A DNA stretch of 7,440 bases from an uncultured Collinsella sp. (GTDB taxonomy: Bacteria; Actinomycetota; Coriobacteriia; Coriobacteriales; Coriobacteriaceae), in NCBI GenBank assembly GCA_958419975.1, contig CATZIG010000099.1:1-7440 (forward strand), read 5' to 3'. Shown piece after piece: positions 1-6,117 of the stretch (position 1 is the stretch's first letter; each line of letters begins with the position of its first letter). Made by a program: the position numbers and the translations under genes. The notes under the pieces were generated by a model. It did no database searches. It saw only the letters and a list, made by a program, of their open reading frames with translations, and was not told the origin of the DNA.

Positions 1-2
1 CT

Positions 3-281
3 GCGAAACGCGATGTCAAAGTGTTGGTTAATGCTAGTCCGAGGGTCATTGTCAAGACATTTTGCAGAGAAGATGCGTCGAATCAAGAGGCGCTTCGTGA
101 GTTCTTTGTGCATCTTCATAACGTTCGGAATCCGGACGGAGTGCCATCGGCGGCTTTAGTTGAATGGATACATCAGATAAAAAATGCACTGGAAGAAACG
201 AACATTGAAACGAAAACTGGAGCGATTAGAAGGCGCTGGTTCTTGAGAAATTTGGAGGAGCTTGAGAACCGATTTAGGTAA
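3..281 (+). CDS. 3' end of an unrecognised gene (partial at left edge)
   Basis: The frame is open from the first full codon at position 3 to a TAA at 279-281, so the gene almost certainly begins left of the window. The GTG at position 21 has no visible ribosome binding site and is probably an internal valine. The visible 92 residues are hydrophilic and look helical. They end in an Arg-rich stretch (GAIRRRWFLRNLEELENRFR), a typical soluble C-terminal helix. I do not recognise the family and assign no function. Base composition is moderate in GC, like the operon at 572-2637 and unlike the surface protein to the right, so it may belong to the same acquired block. The 290 bases between this stop and the next gene suggest a separate transcription unit. 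Confidence 0.55.
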   Translation, partial: AKRDVKVLVNASPRVIVKTFCREDASNQEALREFFVHLHNVRNPDGVPSAALVEWIHQIKNALEETNIETKTGAIRRRWFLRNLEELENRFR

Positions 282-571
282 CCCGTACAGAAGTAGCACC
301 GATACTCCGCTTGCCGTGCGCTTTAGCGCCAGCGGTCTTGGTTTGCGCTTGCACGGTGCCGGCTTGATTTCATTTGTTGCATAGATCGAAGTATGAGCCG
401 GTCGCGCCTTCTTCGCTGTGACCATGGTCTTCTATCCGTCTCAGCTGCATGGTGAGTTCGATTGCTTTTTCGGAGTGGCAATGATACGTATGGTGTGAAA
501 CGGATGGTACGCGGATAACGAGGGGCGAAAACAACGACAGCCCCACGCTAAAGGAAAGGAGCGGAGGAACT
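282..571. other. Gap before the ATPase operon; no supported gene
   Basis: I see no convincing gene in this stretch. It should hold the promoter of the operon starting at 572, but the best candidate (TTGCTT at 462-467, 17-base spacer, TACGTA at 485-490) has a poor -10 and is not called separately. A minus-strand frame ending at 370 has protein-like codon use over its last 35 or so codons and could be a fossil of an older gene. No strong intrinsic terminator follows the gene ending at 281. Confidence 0.4.
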
Positions 572-1417
572 ATGCCAGAAAATAAAATACCAGGCCTCTT
601 CACCGTCTACTACATGAATCAGCAGAAGGTGTTCGAGACGAGGATGCTCCTGGACAACAAGCTCAAGACTACAAGCTCCAAGGAAAACCAGAACGGGACG
701 ACAAAGAGAGCATCATTGAACGCCGAAGCGGAGCTCAACCCTCCCTTCCTGACGAAACTCAGGGCAAAACTCGAAGGAAGCGTCAGGCACGAAAAACAAG
801 AGAAGATCGTGGACACCCTCGAATACGTGAACACAAATAGCCGGATGCTCGCCGACATAATGGAGCACTGCAAAGCCCCCGAAAGCGGAACAACGCTTGC
901 AGAAGGCGACCTCGCATATATTGGCGATGTCTCGCTGAAGCTCATCAATGAGGATGAGATTCGAGGCATCATGGCGATCATGAGCGGGACCTTTGACGGA
1001 ATCACCGTCCCCGATGCCGGAGACCTCGACATCGGCCACATGATGCAATCCTTCATAGGAGACGGCGCAGCCTTCAAGCTCAGAGGAAACCGCGCAAGAA
1101 GAAGAACGCCGCTGTACGCGAAGATTCCCCTCGACGGAGAAGAGATGTTCGAAAGCGGGTACACAATCGACGACCTGCTCATCGGAAAGGTCGGCATCGT
1201 CGGGATATGCAAAGGGAAAATCACCCCGGCCCAGATGAAGAGCCCCTTTGATTACTTCCAGCAGCCAGGCGACCCAAAACGCACGCCGCAGAACGACATT
1301 GTTATATGCGGAAAGAACCCGTCACCCACAGCCATGACCGTCGGCGGCAATCGGGCAGAACAGGGCTATTACATAGACATCCTTGCTGTCATTCAGGCAG
1401 TGTCCTTCGAGGCTTGA
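572..1417 (+). CDS. DUF6414-like protein, first gene of a two-gene operon
   Basis: The 281-residue protein starts at ATG 572, with GGAGG about six bases upstream. Residues 9-31 (LFTVYYMNQQKVF and on) form a short strand-helix start. Residues 45-100 are a charged, helical segment. Residues 111-145 carry a G-D-L-A-Y-I-G-D-V strand followed by a helix ending in M-S-G-T-F. The C-terminal part has a basic patch (RARRR, 174-178) and ends in a hydrophobic strand. This order (short N-terminal motif, long helical linker, small beta domain) resembles the uncharacterised DUF6414 family as I remember it, but I see no diagnostic catalytic motif. There is no signal peptide or membrane segment, so it is probably cytoplasmic. 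Its TGA lies 11 bases before the next start, so the two genes are very likely co-transcribed and their products may act together, this one perhaps as sensor or adaptor for the ATPase. Family assignment is tentative; presence of a gene is near certain. Confidence 0.85.
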   Translation: MPENKIPGLFTVYYMNQQKVFETRMLLDNKLKTTSSKENQNGTTKRASLNAEAELNPPFLTKLRAKLEGSVRHEKQEKIVDTLEYVNTNSRMLADIMEHCKAPESGTTLAEGDLAYIGDVSLKLINEDEIRGIMAIMSGTFDGITVPDAGDLDIGHMMQSFIGDGAAFKLRGNRARRRTPLYAKIPLDGEEMFESGYTIDDLLIGKVGIVGICKGKITPAQMKSPFDYFQQPGDPKRTPQNDIVICGKNPSPTAMTVGGNRAEQGYYIDILAVIQAVSFEA

Positions 1418-1428
1418 TAGGCAATGCC

Positions 1429-2637
1429 ATGCGCAAACTCGTCACATACAACAAATCCCAGTATAAAGCCCTGATCGACCAGCTCGGAGTAGACGGCTTC
1501 AAGTTGATGTCACTTCTCGAACTACACGGAAGCGACCAAATCTCCGAGCTCCTTTCCGAGAAAAAGCTCGTCGTGGACGTTTCATCATTCATGGGCTTAC
1601 TATCGGGTGATCTCCAGCTGGCATCGAAATTCGAGCTCCTCGTCCACCAGCTACCCTTTGGCACCCTCTTCATCGGAGACGATAAAACCGTGAACGAAGG
1701 AGCATACCAATTGAGAACCATGTTCGACGACATAATAGACTGCGACATCGAGGTCGATGAGGGCACCCAGAAGGACAAAAGAGGAAAGAGAACACTCGTA
1801 TCCCTCGACGAACTCGAATTCATGCAAGTCCTCACCACCCTCGAAAGCGAGCTCATAGGCCAGATCGAATTCAAACGCTCCTTCGAATCCCGATCGCGCA
1901 GCTTCAGGCTCTTCAATGCGCTCGGCGAGCAGCCAGTATTCTCGCTGCTCCTTCTTGGCCCTTCGGGTGTCGGGAAAACAGAAGTTGCCAAGATCCTCTG
2001 CGAGGCAATCGCGCCATGCCAGCCCCTCCCTAAGGTCAATCTCGGGAACTACAGCAGTAAGGACTCTCTCAACTCCCTGATCGGCAGCCCGAGAGGATAC
2101 ATGGGAAGCGAAGAAGGCGAGCTGGGAAAGAAGATCGACTCATCCGATGCCGGAATTCTCCTGGTGGACGAGATCGAGAAAGCTGAACCCGCCGTCTGGA
2201 ACTTCTTCCTCGATCTCCTCGAGACAGGATCGTTCACGGACTCCCAAGGGATGGAGCATGATCTCCGCGGGTTTATCATCGTGTTCACGACAAACTGCCC
2301 CCTCGGGAAGATCGATGAAACTTTCCCGGCGGAACTCCTCTCCCGCTTCAGTTTGATGAGCCTCTTCTCCAAGCTAAGCATAAGCGACAAAAAGCTCTTT
2401 GTCGAAAGATACGTCTCCATGTTTGCCAAGAAGTACAGGGAGACTGATCTCAAGGGTTTGCCGACATTGCCGGACGACATCGCCGACAAGGCAAAGGTGG
2501 AAATCGACATTGAAGCGACCGAAAACATCCGGATCCTCAAGAACACAACAAGATCCTGGATCAGCGAATTCGTGGAGAAGGCCCGAAAGAGCAGTTCAAT
2601 CACGACGCCGTCCTCCATCATCCACACCCAAATTTAA
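1429..2637 (+). CDS. Solo ClpB-D2-type AAA+ ATPase (AAA_2), second gene of operon
   Basis: The ATG at 1429 gives 402 residues and is preferred over upstream in-frame codons, which overlap the previous gene. The ribosome binding site is weak (ATAGG, GAGG further up), consistent with translational coupling to the stop at 1415-1417. Residues 1-135 are a family-specific N-terminal region without recognisable Clp N domain. Residues about 136-310 are one AAA+ module: Walker A GPSGVGKT (177-184), a Clp-like pore-loop motif LIGSPRGYMGSEEG (217-230), Walker B ILLVDE (243-248), sensor 1 TTN (287-289), arginine finger Arg306 in LLSRF. ENIR (365-368) is a probable sensor 2. The GYMG motif matches the aromatic substrate-threading loop of ClpA/ClpB second domains, so the protein probably remodels or unfolds other proteins as a ring. 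It lacks a first AAA domain, the ClpB middle coiled coil and an obvious ClpP-docking loop. The partner is probably the gene upstream. Enzyme class is secure; biological role is inferred. Confidence 0.92.
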   Translation: MRKLVTYNKSQYKALIDQLGVDGFKLMSLLELHGSDQISELLSEKKLVVDVSSFMGLLSGDLQLASKFELLVHQLPFGTLFIGDDKTVNEGAYQLRTMFDDIIDCDIEVDEGTQKDKRGKRTLVSLDELEFMQVLTTLESELIGQIEFKRSFESRSRSFRLFNALGEQPVFSLLLLGPSGVGKTEVAKILCEAIAPCQPLPKVNLGNYSSKDSLNSLIGSPRGYMGSEEGELGKKIDSSDAGILLVDEIEKAEPAVWNFFLDLLETGSFTDSQGMEHDLRGFIIVFTTNCPLGKIDETFPAELLSRFSLMSLFSKLSISDKKLFVERYVSMFAKKYRETDLKGLPTLPDDIADKAKVEIDIEATENIRILKNTTRSWISEFVEKARKSSSITTPSSIIHTQI

Positions 2638-2763
2638 CGAATATACATTCTTATTGCATCGCATCTACATTACCAAATCCAGATTGCTTGAGATGTCATG
2701 ACGCAAGTTCAGATTCACTTCGGAGTATCATGCTGTCAATTTGAAGGATGCTACCTGCTTTTA

Positions 2764-2796
2764 AAGAATCGAAACGGAGGTTGTAAGTCGATTCTT
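2764..2796. repeat. Perfect 9-bp inverted repeat downstream of the ATPase operon
   Basis: AAGAATCGA (2764-2772) is repeated in inverted orientation as TCGATTCTT (2788-2796), with a 15-base loop. It lies about 130 bases after the ATPase stop and before the surface-protein leader. It is AT-rich. In the plus direction it is followed by a mixed pyrimidine stretch, and in the minus direction by TTTAAAAG, so neither side is a clean terminator. A regulator-binding site for the surface-protein gene is an equally good reading. Confidence 0.35.
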
Positions 2797-2871
2797 CCTT
2801 TCACCGACTGACAAAACGATTTACACCTAATTGTGGACTTCGCCCACGCGATTTCTCTTTGCCCCCGCATC

Positions 2872-3034
2872 GATCTCGCTAAACTGATAAGTGCTGCCAC
2901 CAGGGCATTTTCTGGTGCACATCCTATTGGCTCCTGCGAAGATCGGAGCGGGTATGTTTGCCGCCGAGTCCCACACCAGCCGTCATCACATCGCGATCGC
3001 TGCCATGGCCTGCCTATGCGTCTTGCTGGGCGGG
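2872..3034 (+). repeat. Leader plus signal-peptide segment, copy 1 of a 163-bp direct repeat
   Basis: This segment aligns without gaps to 6879-7041. By eye, 62 of 82 bases match in the untranslated leader and 65 of 81 in the first 27 codons, about 78% overall. Both copies have a TAA at the same offset (2888-2890 here), an identical GCGAAG-N-TCGGAGCGG block before ATG, and the start codon 82 bases after GATCTCGCTA. Here it runs into the full surface protein. Confidence 0.85.
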
Positions 3035-3967
3035 CCTTCCTATGCCGCGGGCGCGGAGAGCCTGTTCATCGCGGGCGCGACGTACTGCGAGCCGGGCGTT
3101 TCGGGCCCCGGTTGGAACTCGGTGGTCGAGTCGCGGGCGCCCGATGCGGACATCTCGCAGTGCGGCATGGAGGTGTGGGGCGACCTGACGCTTAGCGGCA
3201 CCGGGTCCCTGGCGGCATCGGGCTCGCAGTGCGCGATCCACGTCTCGCGAGCGCTCGTTGTGGACGGCTGCACCGTCGATGCCCGGGCGGACGGGGCGAA
3301 CGTCACGGGCGAGGCCGTGGCCGGCGTGATCGCCGGCGACATGGCCGTGCGCGGCGGCGGGCGCGTCGTCGCCTTCGGTGCCGCGCCCGCCGCCGGCGTG
3401 TACGCTTACGGTTTGTACCTGCAGGACGCTGGCGACGGCTCGGCCGGGTGCGGGCTTTCGGTCGACGCCTCGTGGCTCGACGCGGCCGGTGCCGATGGCG
3501 GCGTTGCTTGCACGGGTGGGTCGCTCGTGTCCGCGCGGTTCGTGACGCCCGTGGGCGGGGCCTTCGGTGCCGGCGGCGTGGTGGATGCCTCCGGGGCCAT
3601 GGCGCCGCATGTGGTGATCGAGCCCCTGGGCGCCACGGCGCCGGCGGGGGAGACCGACGGGCGCGAGGTGCCCGGTGGCGCGGGCGAGCCGGCTGGTGGT
3701 GCCGGTCCTACCGATGAGCAGCCCGGTGCCGGGCCCGCGACGGATCCCGTCCTTAAGCCCGCGACCACGACGCCAAAGACAGCCACGACAACCAAGACGA
3801 CCAAAACGACAGTGACCAAGACCGCGGCGTCCACACCATTCAAGGCCAAGACCGCCAGCGCTGCCACCGCCACTCTCCCCAAGACCGCCGACAGCAACTG
3901 GATCGCCGTCTCCTTGGCGCTATTCCTGCTGGGGACAGCGCTTTTAGGTGCCGCACGCCGCTGCTGA
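2954..3967 (+). CDS. Secreted, sortase-anchored surface protein (LPKTA motif)
   Basis: The chosen start (ATG 2954, SD-like GGAGCG four bases upstream) gives 337 residues. The frame stays open back to GTG 2891, but the longer start adds residues in front of a good signal peptide and has no clear ribosome site. Residues 1-34 are a signal peptide: charged/His-rich start (HTSRHH), hydrophobic core (IAIAAMACLCVLLGG), and Ala-rich cleavage region (SYAAGA). Residues 35-225 are Gly/Ala/Val-rich with short strand-like repeats resembling beta-helix or carbohydrate-binding adhesin stalks, and include several cysteines. Residues 226-265 are Pro/Gly-rich, and 266-305 form a Thr/Lys-rich wall-spanning linker. 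LPKTA (308-312), a hydrophobic segment (about 316-333) and an Arg-Arg tail form the sorting signal. A class-E-like or variant sortase would attach it to peptidoglycan. Coding sequence after the signal peptide is far richer in GC than the operon on its left. The exact ligand is unknown. Confidence 0.88.
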   Translation: MFAAESHTSRHHIAIAAMACLCVLLGGPSYAAGAESLFIAGATYCEPGVSGPGWNSVVESRAPDADISQCGMEVWGDLTLSGTGSLAASGSQCAIHVSRALVVDGCTVDARADGANVTGEAVAGVIAGDMAVRGGGRVVAFGAAPAAGVYAYGLYLQDAGDGSAGCGLSVDASWLDAAGADGGVACTGGSLVSARFVTPVGGAFGAGGVVDASGAMAPHVVIEPLGATAPAGETDGREVPGGAGEPAGGAGPTDEQPGAGPATDPVLKPATTTPKTATTTKTTKTTVTKTAASTPFKAKTASAATATLPKTADSNWIAVSLALFLLGTALLGAARRC

Positions 3968-4031
3968 GGCACCCGTTTGGGCTGGAAGAGGGAAGAGGCA
4001 ACCGACAAAAAGCGAGTTTTACGTTTCCCAA

Positions 4032-4069
4032 AGTAGGGGCACACCGGCTGACGCCGGCGCACCCCTACT
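4032..4069 (+). terminator. Hairpin after the surface-protein gene
   Basis: AGTAGGGG (4032-4039) pairs with CCCCTACT (4062-4069). An inner CCGGC/GCCGG stem (4044-4048 with 4053-4057) closes a TGAC loop, with a mismatched bulge between the two helices. It lies 64 bases after the surface-protein stop. No clean run of U follows directly (GTTGAACGGACAGTTTT), so termination efficiency is uncertain. It is placed to end the surface-protein transcript and may also act on the opposite strand. Confidence 0.5.
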
Positions 4070-4244
4070 GTTGAACGGACAGTTTTAATTGCTCAAGATA
4101 TGGCAGCCATAGCGTGCCCCAGCTCGTTCGTAGCCTTTACTCGACGGTGCAGAAGCGCGTGCACGAAATCCTGGCATAACGCGCGAGCAGCCGCAACAAG
4201 CGCTGCCATTGGGCATGACCACGCTGCTGGCCGCGCCCCTTTGT

Positions 4245-4377
4245 CTAGTCCTGCTGCCCTTCGTTCTGCTGGATCTCTTCGTTGAAGCATTCATCGGCCT
4301 TTTCGTTGATTAGCCACTTTAACCAGACAGGGCACTTCTCCCAACTGTCTCCGAAGCCCCTTGAATATCAACTTCAT
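4245..4377 (-). pseudogene. Small minus-strand gene, probably frameshifted
   Basis: On the minus strand an ATG at 4377-4375 sits six bases after a perfect GGGAGGT (4390-4384), the best start signal in this region. The frame as read gives MKLIFKG followed by an Arg-rich tail, stopping after 28 residues at 4291. If one base near the GGGGC run (about 4355-4360) is skipped, the frame becomes MKLIFKG-FGDSWEKCPVWLK and on to an acidic, Gln-rich end (NEEIQQNEGQQD), 43 residues with a stop at 4245-4247. The second reading looks far more like a real protein: Trp- and Cys-containing core, acidic hydrophilic tail. I do not recognise the family. Either the gene carries a one-base insertion, the base is a sequencing error at a homopolymer, or only the 28-residue product is made. 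A perfect inverted repeat overlaps its ribosome site. Confidence 0.4.
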
Positions 4378-4383
4378 CCGAAC

Positions 4384-4423
4384 ACCTCCCACATTCATCT
4401 GTGAGTGTACCGATGAATGTGGG
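4384..4423 (-). promoter_or_regulatory. 12-bp perfect inverted repeat abutting a ribosome binding site
   Basis: CCCACATTCATC (4388-4399) and GATGAATGTGGG (4412-4423) form a perfect 12-bp inverted repeat with a 12-base spacer. Read on the minus strand, the last GGG of the hairpin is also the first GGG of the GGGAGGT ribosome site (4390-4384) of the small gene starting at 4377. As RNA, the hairpin would partly bury that site. As DNA, it could be an operator for a dimeric repressor. In the plus direction no U-run follows, so it is not a typical terminator. Confidence 0.55.
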
Positions 4424-4431
4424 AATCCGAT

Positions 4432-4566
4432 GCCCTGAGGGCCGGATCAGCCGGTCCCGGGAGATTGGAGGACTCCACGTCTGAACCTCCCGCATCCCGT
4501 GCGGGCAAGATAAATGCCCGCAACGATTGCCGCTGCGAGCATTCGCCAGGCCGGTCACAAACCGGC
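4432..4566. repeat. Cluster of short stem-loops before the YfbU-gene promoter
   Basis: Four further perfect stems lie between the large inverted repeat and the promoter at 4580: GCCC/GGGC (4432-4442), CCGG/CCGG (4442-4454), TGCGGGC/GCCCGCA (4500-4522) and GCCGGT/ACCGGC (4550-4566). The loops are 3 to 9 bases. The region has no supported coding frame. It could be a structured transcript, a terminator array between opposing units, or a cluster of protein-binding sites. GC-rich DNA forms small stems by chance, so only the last two are individually notable. Confidence 0.35.
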
Positions 4567-4579
4567 AGGCTCCGACTAT

Positions 4580-4608
4580 TTGACGTCACCGTGTAAGTGT
4601 AATACAAT
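4580..4608 (+). promoter_or_regulatory. Sigma-70-type promoter for the RHH-YfbU gene
   Basis: TTGACG (4580-4585) and TACAAT (4603-4608) are separated by exactly 17 bases. This is a near-consensus housekeeping promoter, in contrast to the GC-rich surroundings. Transcription would begin near 4615, leaving a leader of about 30 bases that includes AAGGAGGT (4633-4640) five bases before ATG 4646. If the RHH protein represses itself, its operator would probably overlap this site. Confidence 0.75.
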
Positions 4609-4645
4609 AATACATGACAGTAGGACACCATTAAGGAGGTAGACA

Positions 4646-5362
4646 ATGGCAACCATCTCTATCCGAGTCAGTGATGACCTCAAGGCCAAACTCGAGGGAT
4701 TGGCCCACGAATCGGGTGGCACCATCTCAGGAGTGGTCACCGAAGCCCTCGGATCAATGGTGGGTAGCCCCCGCACTGATTACCCCGAGGAGATGGCCCC
4801 GCTGACCATAGCGCCGGTCAACCGCCTCATCCTCCGCGACCAGGAGCTCATCCTTGCCGCCCTCTCGGAGGACGAGGAGGATGCCGCTTACCACAAGCGC
4901 AATGCACAGATATTCGAGAAGGGCTACGTGCGCGAGTACCCGGAGGCATTCGCCGTGCTTCGACCGGAGATTCCCAACTCACGCTGCGAGGAGCTGTACG
5001 ACATCCTCGACATGTTCCGCGTCCTCAGGGCCTCATACGAGGACCTGCCTGAAGATGAGAAGGCCGAGGTGGACGAGCGCGACATCTCGCCTCAAGGCTT
5101 CGACTACAACGACATGGAGGAGGGGCGTCTCGCCGGCTACGTGAAGCACCTCTTTGCGGACAAGCGCTATGAGGAGCTCGCGGAGCCTCTGAGGAAGTAC
5201 TCGGATGGCGGGAACTCGCATGGTCCCCGCCTCGAGATGTACCGCCGCATGCTTCACTGCTTCAAGCCCCTCTGGCGCAAGCATATGCTCGGCGACCGCT
5301 TCCTCGGCCTCGCCGAGATCGAGAAGGTCATCGCTGCGCAGCGCTACGACTCTGGCTACTAG
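4646..5362 (+). CDS. RHH (CopG-like) DNA-binding domain fused to YfbU domain
   Basis: The 238-residue protein starts at ATG 4646 behind a perfect AAGGAGGT. Residues 1-40 are a ribbon-helix-helix domain: strand ATISIRVSD, then two helices (DLKAKLEGLAHESG and ISGVVTEALGSMV), the arrangement of antitoxin-type and CopG/MetJ-type dimeric DNA-binding proteins. Residues 57-232 match the YfbU family of E. coli (UPF0304). Conserved features are the NRLILRDQ start, the IFEKGY segment, a CEELYDILDMFRVL helix, the GFDYNDMEEGRLAGYV block, and the MYRRMLHCF...W end. E. coli YfbU is a stand-alone protein of about 165 residues, so the RHH part is an addition. The fusion suggests DNA binding, probably autoregulation, combined with an unknown YfbU function. 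A small, nonsense-interrupted gene follows at 5376 with its own ribosome site overlapping the stop, so the two were probably one operon. Confidence 0.9.
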   Translation: MATISIRVSDDLKAKLEGLAHESGGTISGVVTEALGSMVGSPRTDYPEEMAPLTIAPVNRLILRDQELILAALSEDEEDAAYHKRNAQIFEKGYVREYPEAFAVLRPEIPNSRCEELYDILDMFRVLRASYEDLPEDEKAEVDERDISPQGFDYNDMEEGRLAGYVKHLFADKRYEELAEPLRKYSDGGNSHGPRLEMYRRMLHCFKPLWRKHMLGDRFLGLAEIEKVIAAQRYDSGY

Positions 5363-5375
5363 GAGGGAGCAGCCG

Positions 5376-5540
5376 ATGTCTGAAGACATCGGACGAATTC
5401 TGTAGTACATCAACGAATACATCAAGGGCTGGAGTGTCCACGGGACGGCCGGGAGCTGCCGGGGGGCCTACGGCGTGGAGGACGTGCCGCTCAGCGAGCT
5501 CGACCTGACGCCGGGGCTGATAGGGCGGGCGCACGCATAG
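5376..5540 (+). pseudogene. Small gene after RHH-YfbU, interrupted by an in-frame TAG at codon 10
   Basis: An AGGAGG (5361-5366) overlapping the YfbU stop codon leads to ATG 5376. The frame reads MSEDIGRIL, then TAG at 5403-5405, then continues open for 44 more codons (YINEYIKGWSVHG and on, ending GLIGRAHA) to TAG 5538-5540. Position and ribosome site mark it as a real downstream gene of the YfbU operon. The helix-like run ILxYINEYIKGW continues smoothly across the stop, as expected if a Gln (CAG) or similar codon was mutated. I do not recognise the family. As a 54-residue product next to an RHH-YfbU protein it could have been a partner of that protein. Alternatives are a 9-residue peptide or amber readthrough. 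Confidence 0.55.
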
Positions 5541-5696
5541 AGGGGCGATGCCCCGCTGTCCTGGCCTGAAGGGGAAAATGTAATAGGCGGGCCGACCGTC
5601 CGGCTGAGTCTGGGAAGAGGTGCCGGGCGGAGGGCGGGGCATGGCCACCGGACCCATCGAAAAACATCTCCACCGTTCCTTCAACTGGGAAAATGC
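5541..5696. other. Gap between the YfbU unit and the converging Abi_2 remnant
   Basis: I see no supported gene. GGGGC/GCCCC (5542-5554) forms a small hairpin right after the preceding stop, without a U-run. A plus-strand frame beginning at 5620 runs antisense into the Abi_2 remnant and has no independent support. Confidence 0.35.
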
Positions 5697-5729
5697 CGCC
5701 CCCGAGTCCCGGGAGGGGACTCGGGGGCG
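5697..5729 (-). terminator. Strong hairpin, terminator of the Abi_2 unit
   Basis: CGCCCCCGAGTCCC (5697-5710) pairs perfectly over 14 bp with GGGACTCGGGGGCG (5716-5729) around a 5-base loop. Read on the minus strand it lies about 30 bases after the Abi_2 stop at 5760 and is followed by GGCATTTT, a short U-tract. In the plus direction no U-run follows, but a stem this stable between convergent units may block transcription both ways. Confidence 0.65.
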
Positions 5730-5759
5730 TTCGGCTGGCTGCGGAAACGGCCTATCCGA

Positions 5760-6115
5760 TCAATGTGTTCGGCTGAGATCGGAAATCAACCCCTCTCCGA
5801 AGCCCACGGCTCGCCATTCCTCGTGGGGCTCGTGCCAGGCGGTGTCATCCCTTGGGATCATGGGTTTGGTGCCAAGCGTCTTGTTCCAGAGGCGGCCATG
5901 GTGGGCGCAGCAGTAGTTCCTCACGGTGTTGAGCGCCACGAGGCAGAACTCGGCCACCTTGGCGCTGACTCCGAGCGTGCCCGCTATTATCCCACGTGCT
6001 CGAGTTTGCCGACGGGTTCTTCTCGGTCTGCCATGAGGCCGCGCAAGATCAGCAGGTCCGCCTGTTCGTCGTAGGTGAGGAATGGCTTCTCGTACTTCGT
6101 CTCGGCTCCAAGGAC
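5760..6115 (-). pseudogene. Abi_2 (AbiD/AbiF-like) gene remnant with its middle deleted
   Basis: Two separate minus-strand pieces of one Abi_2 protein survive. The N-terminal piece (about 6115-5990) reads KPFLTYDEQADLLILRG followed by an MADREE...LEHVG segment, the usual family start that leads into a VGYYRLSGY-type motif. It hits TAA TAG at 5989-5984 just where that motif should begin. The C-terminal piece, one frame over (about 5988-5760), reads LGVSAKVAEFCLVALNTVRN, then CCAHHGRLWN and KPMIPRDD, matching the conserved C-terminal RN...CAHH.RLWN block, the HEPN-type catalytic signature. Full-length members are near 300 residues; roughly 150 central residues are missing. No ATG precedes the N-terminal piece in frame (a TAA lies at 6118-6116), so the start is also lost or non-canonical. 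Abi_2 proteins act in abortive infection against phage and belong to the HEPN superfamily of RNases. This copy cannot be functional as read. Confidence 0.82.
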
Positions 6116-6117
6116 TT

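Noticed and set aside
370..603. Minus-strand frame ending GSYFDLCNK at 370
   Set aside because: The last 35 or so codons look protein-like, but the rest lies antisense to the operon leader and start, with no ribosome site; at most a fossil.
619..1224. Long minus-strand open frame opposite the 281-residue gene
   Set aside because: Ser/Pro/Phe-rich antisense shadow; the plus-strand gene has a ribosome site and operon context.
1389..2627. Two minus-strand open frames opposite the ATPase
   Set aside because: Antisense to a clear AAA+ protein; Ser/Arg-rich without motifs.
3014..4062. Several long frames on both strands within the surface-protein gene
   Set aside because: Very high GC content removes stops in all frames; only the frame with signal peptide, LPKTA and membrane tail makes sense.
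4093..4240. Minus-strand frame ending NELGHAMAAIS
   Set aside because: Helix-like but with no ribosome site and no recognised family; left uncalled.
5620..5916. Plus-strand frame of 98 codons
   Set aside because: Runs across the Abi_2 terminator and antisense to its conserved C-terminal block.
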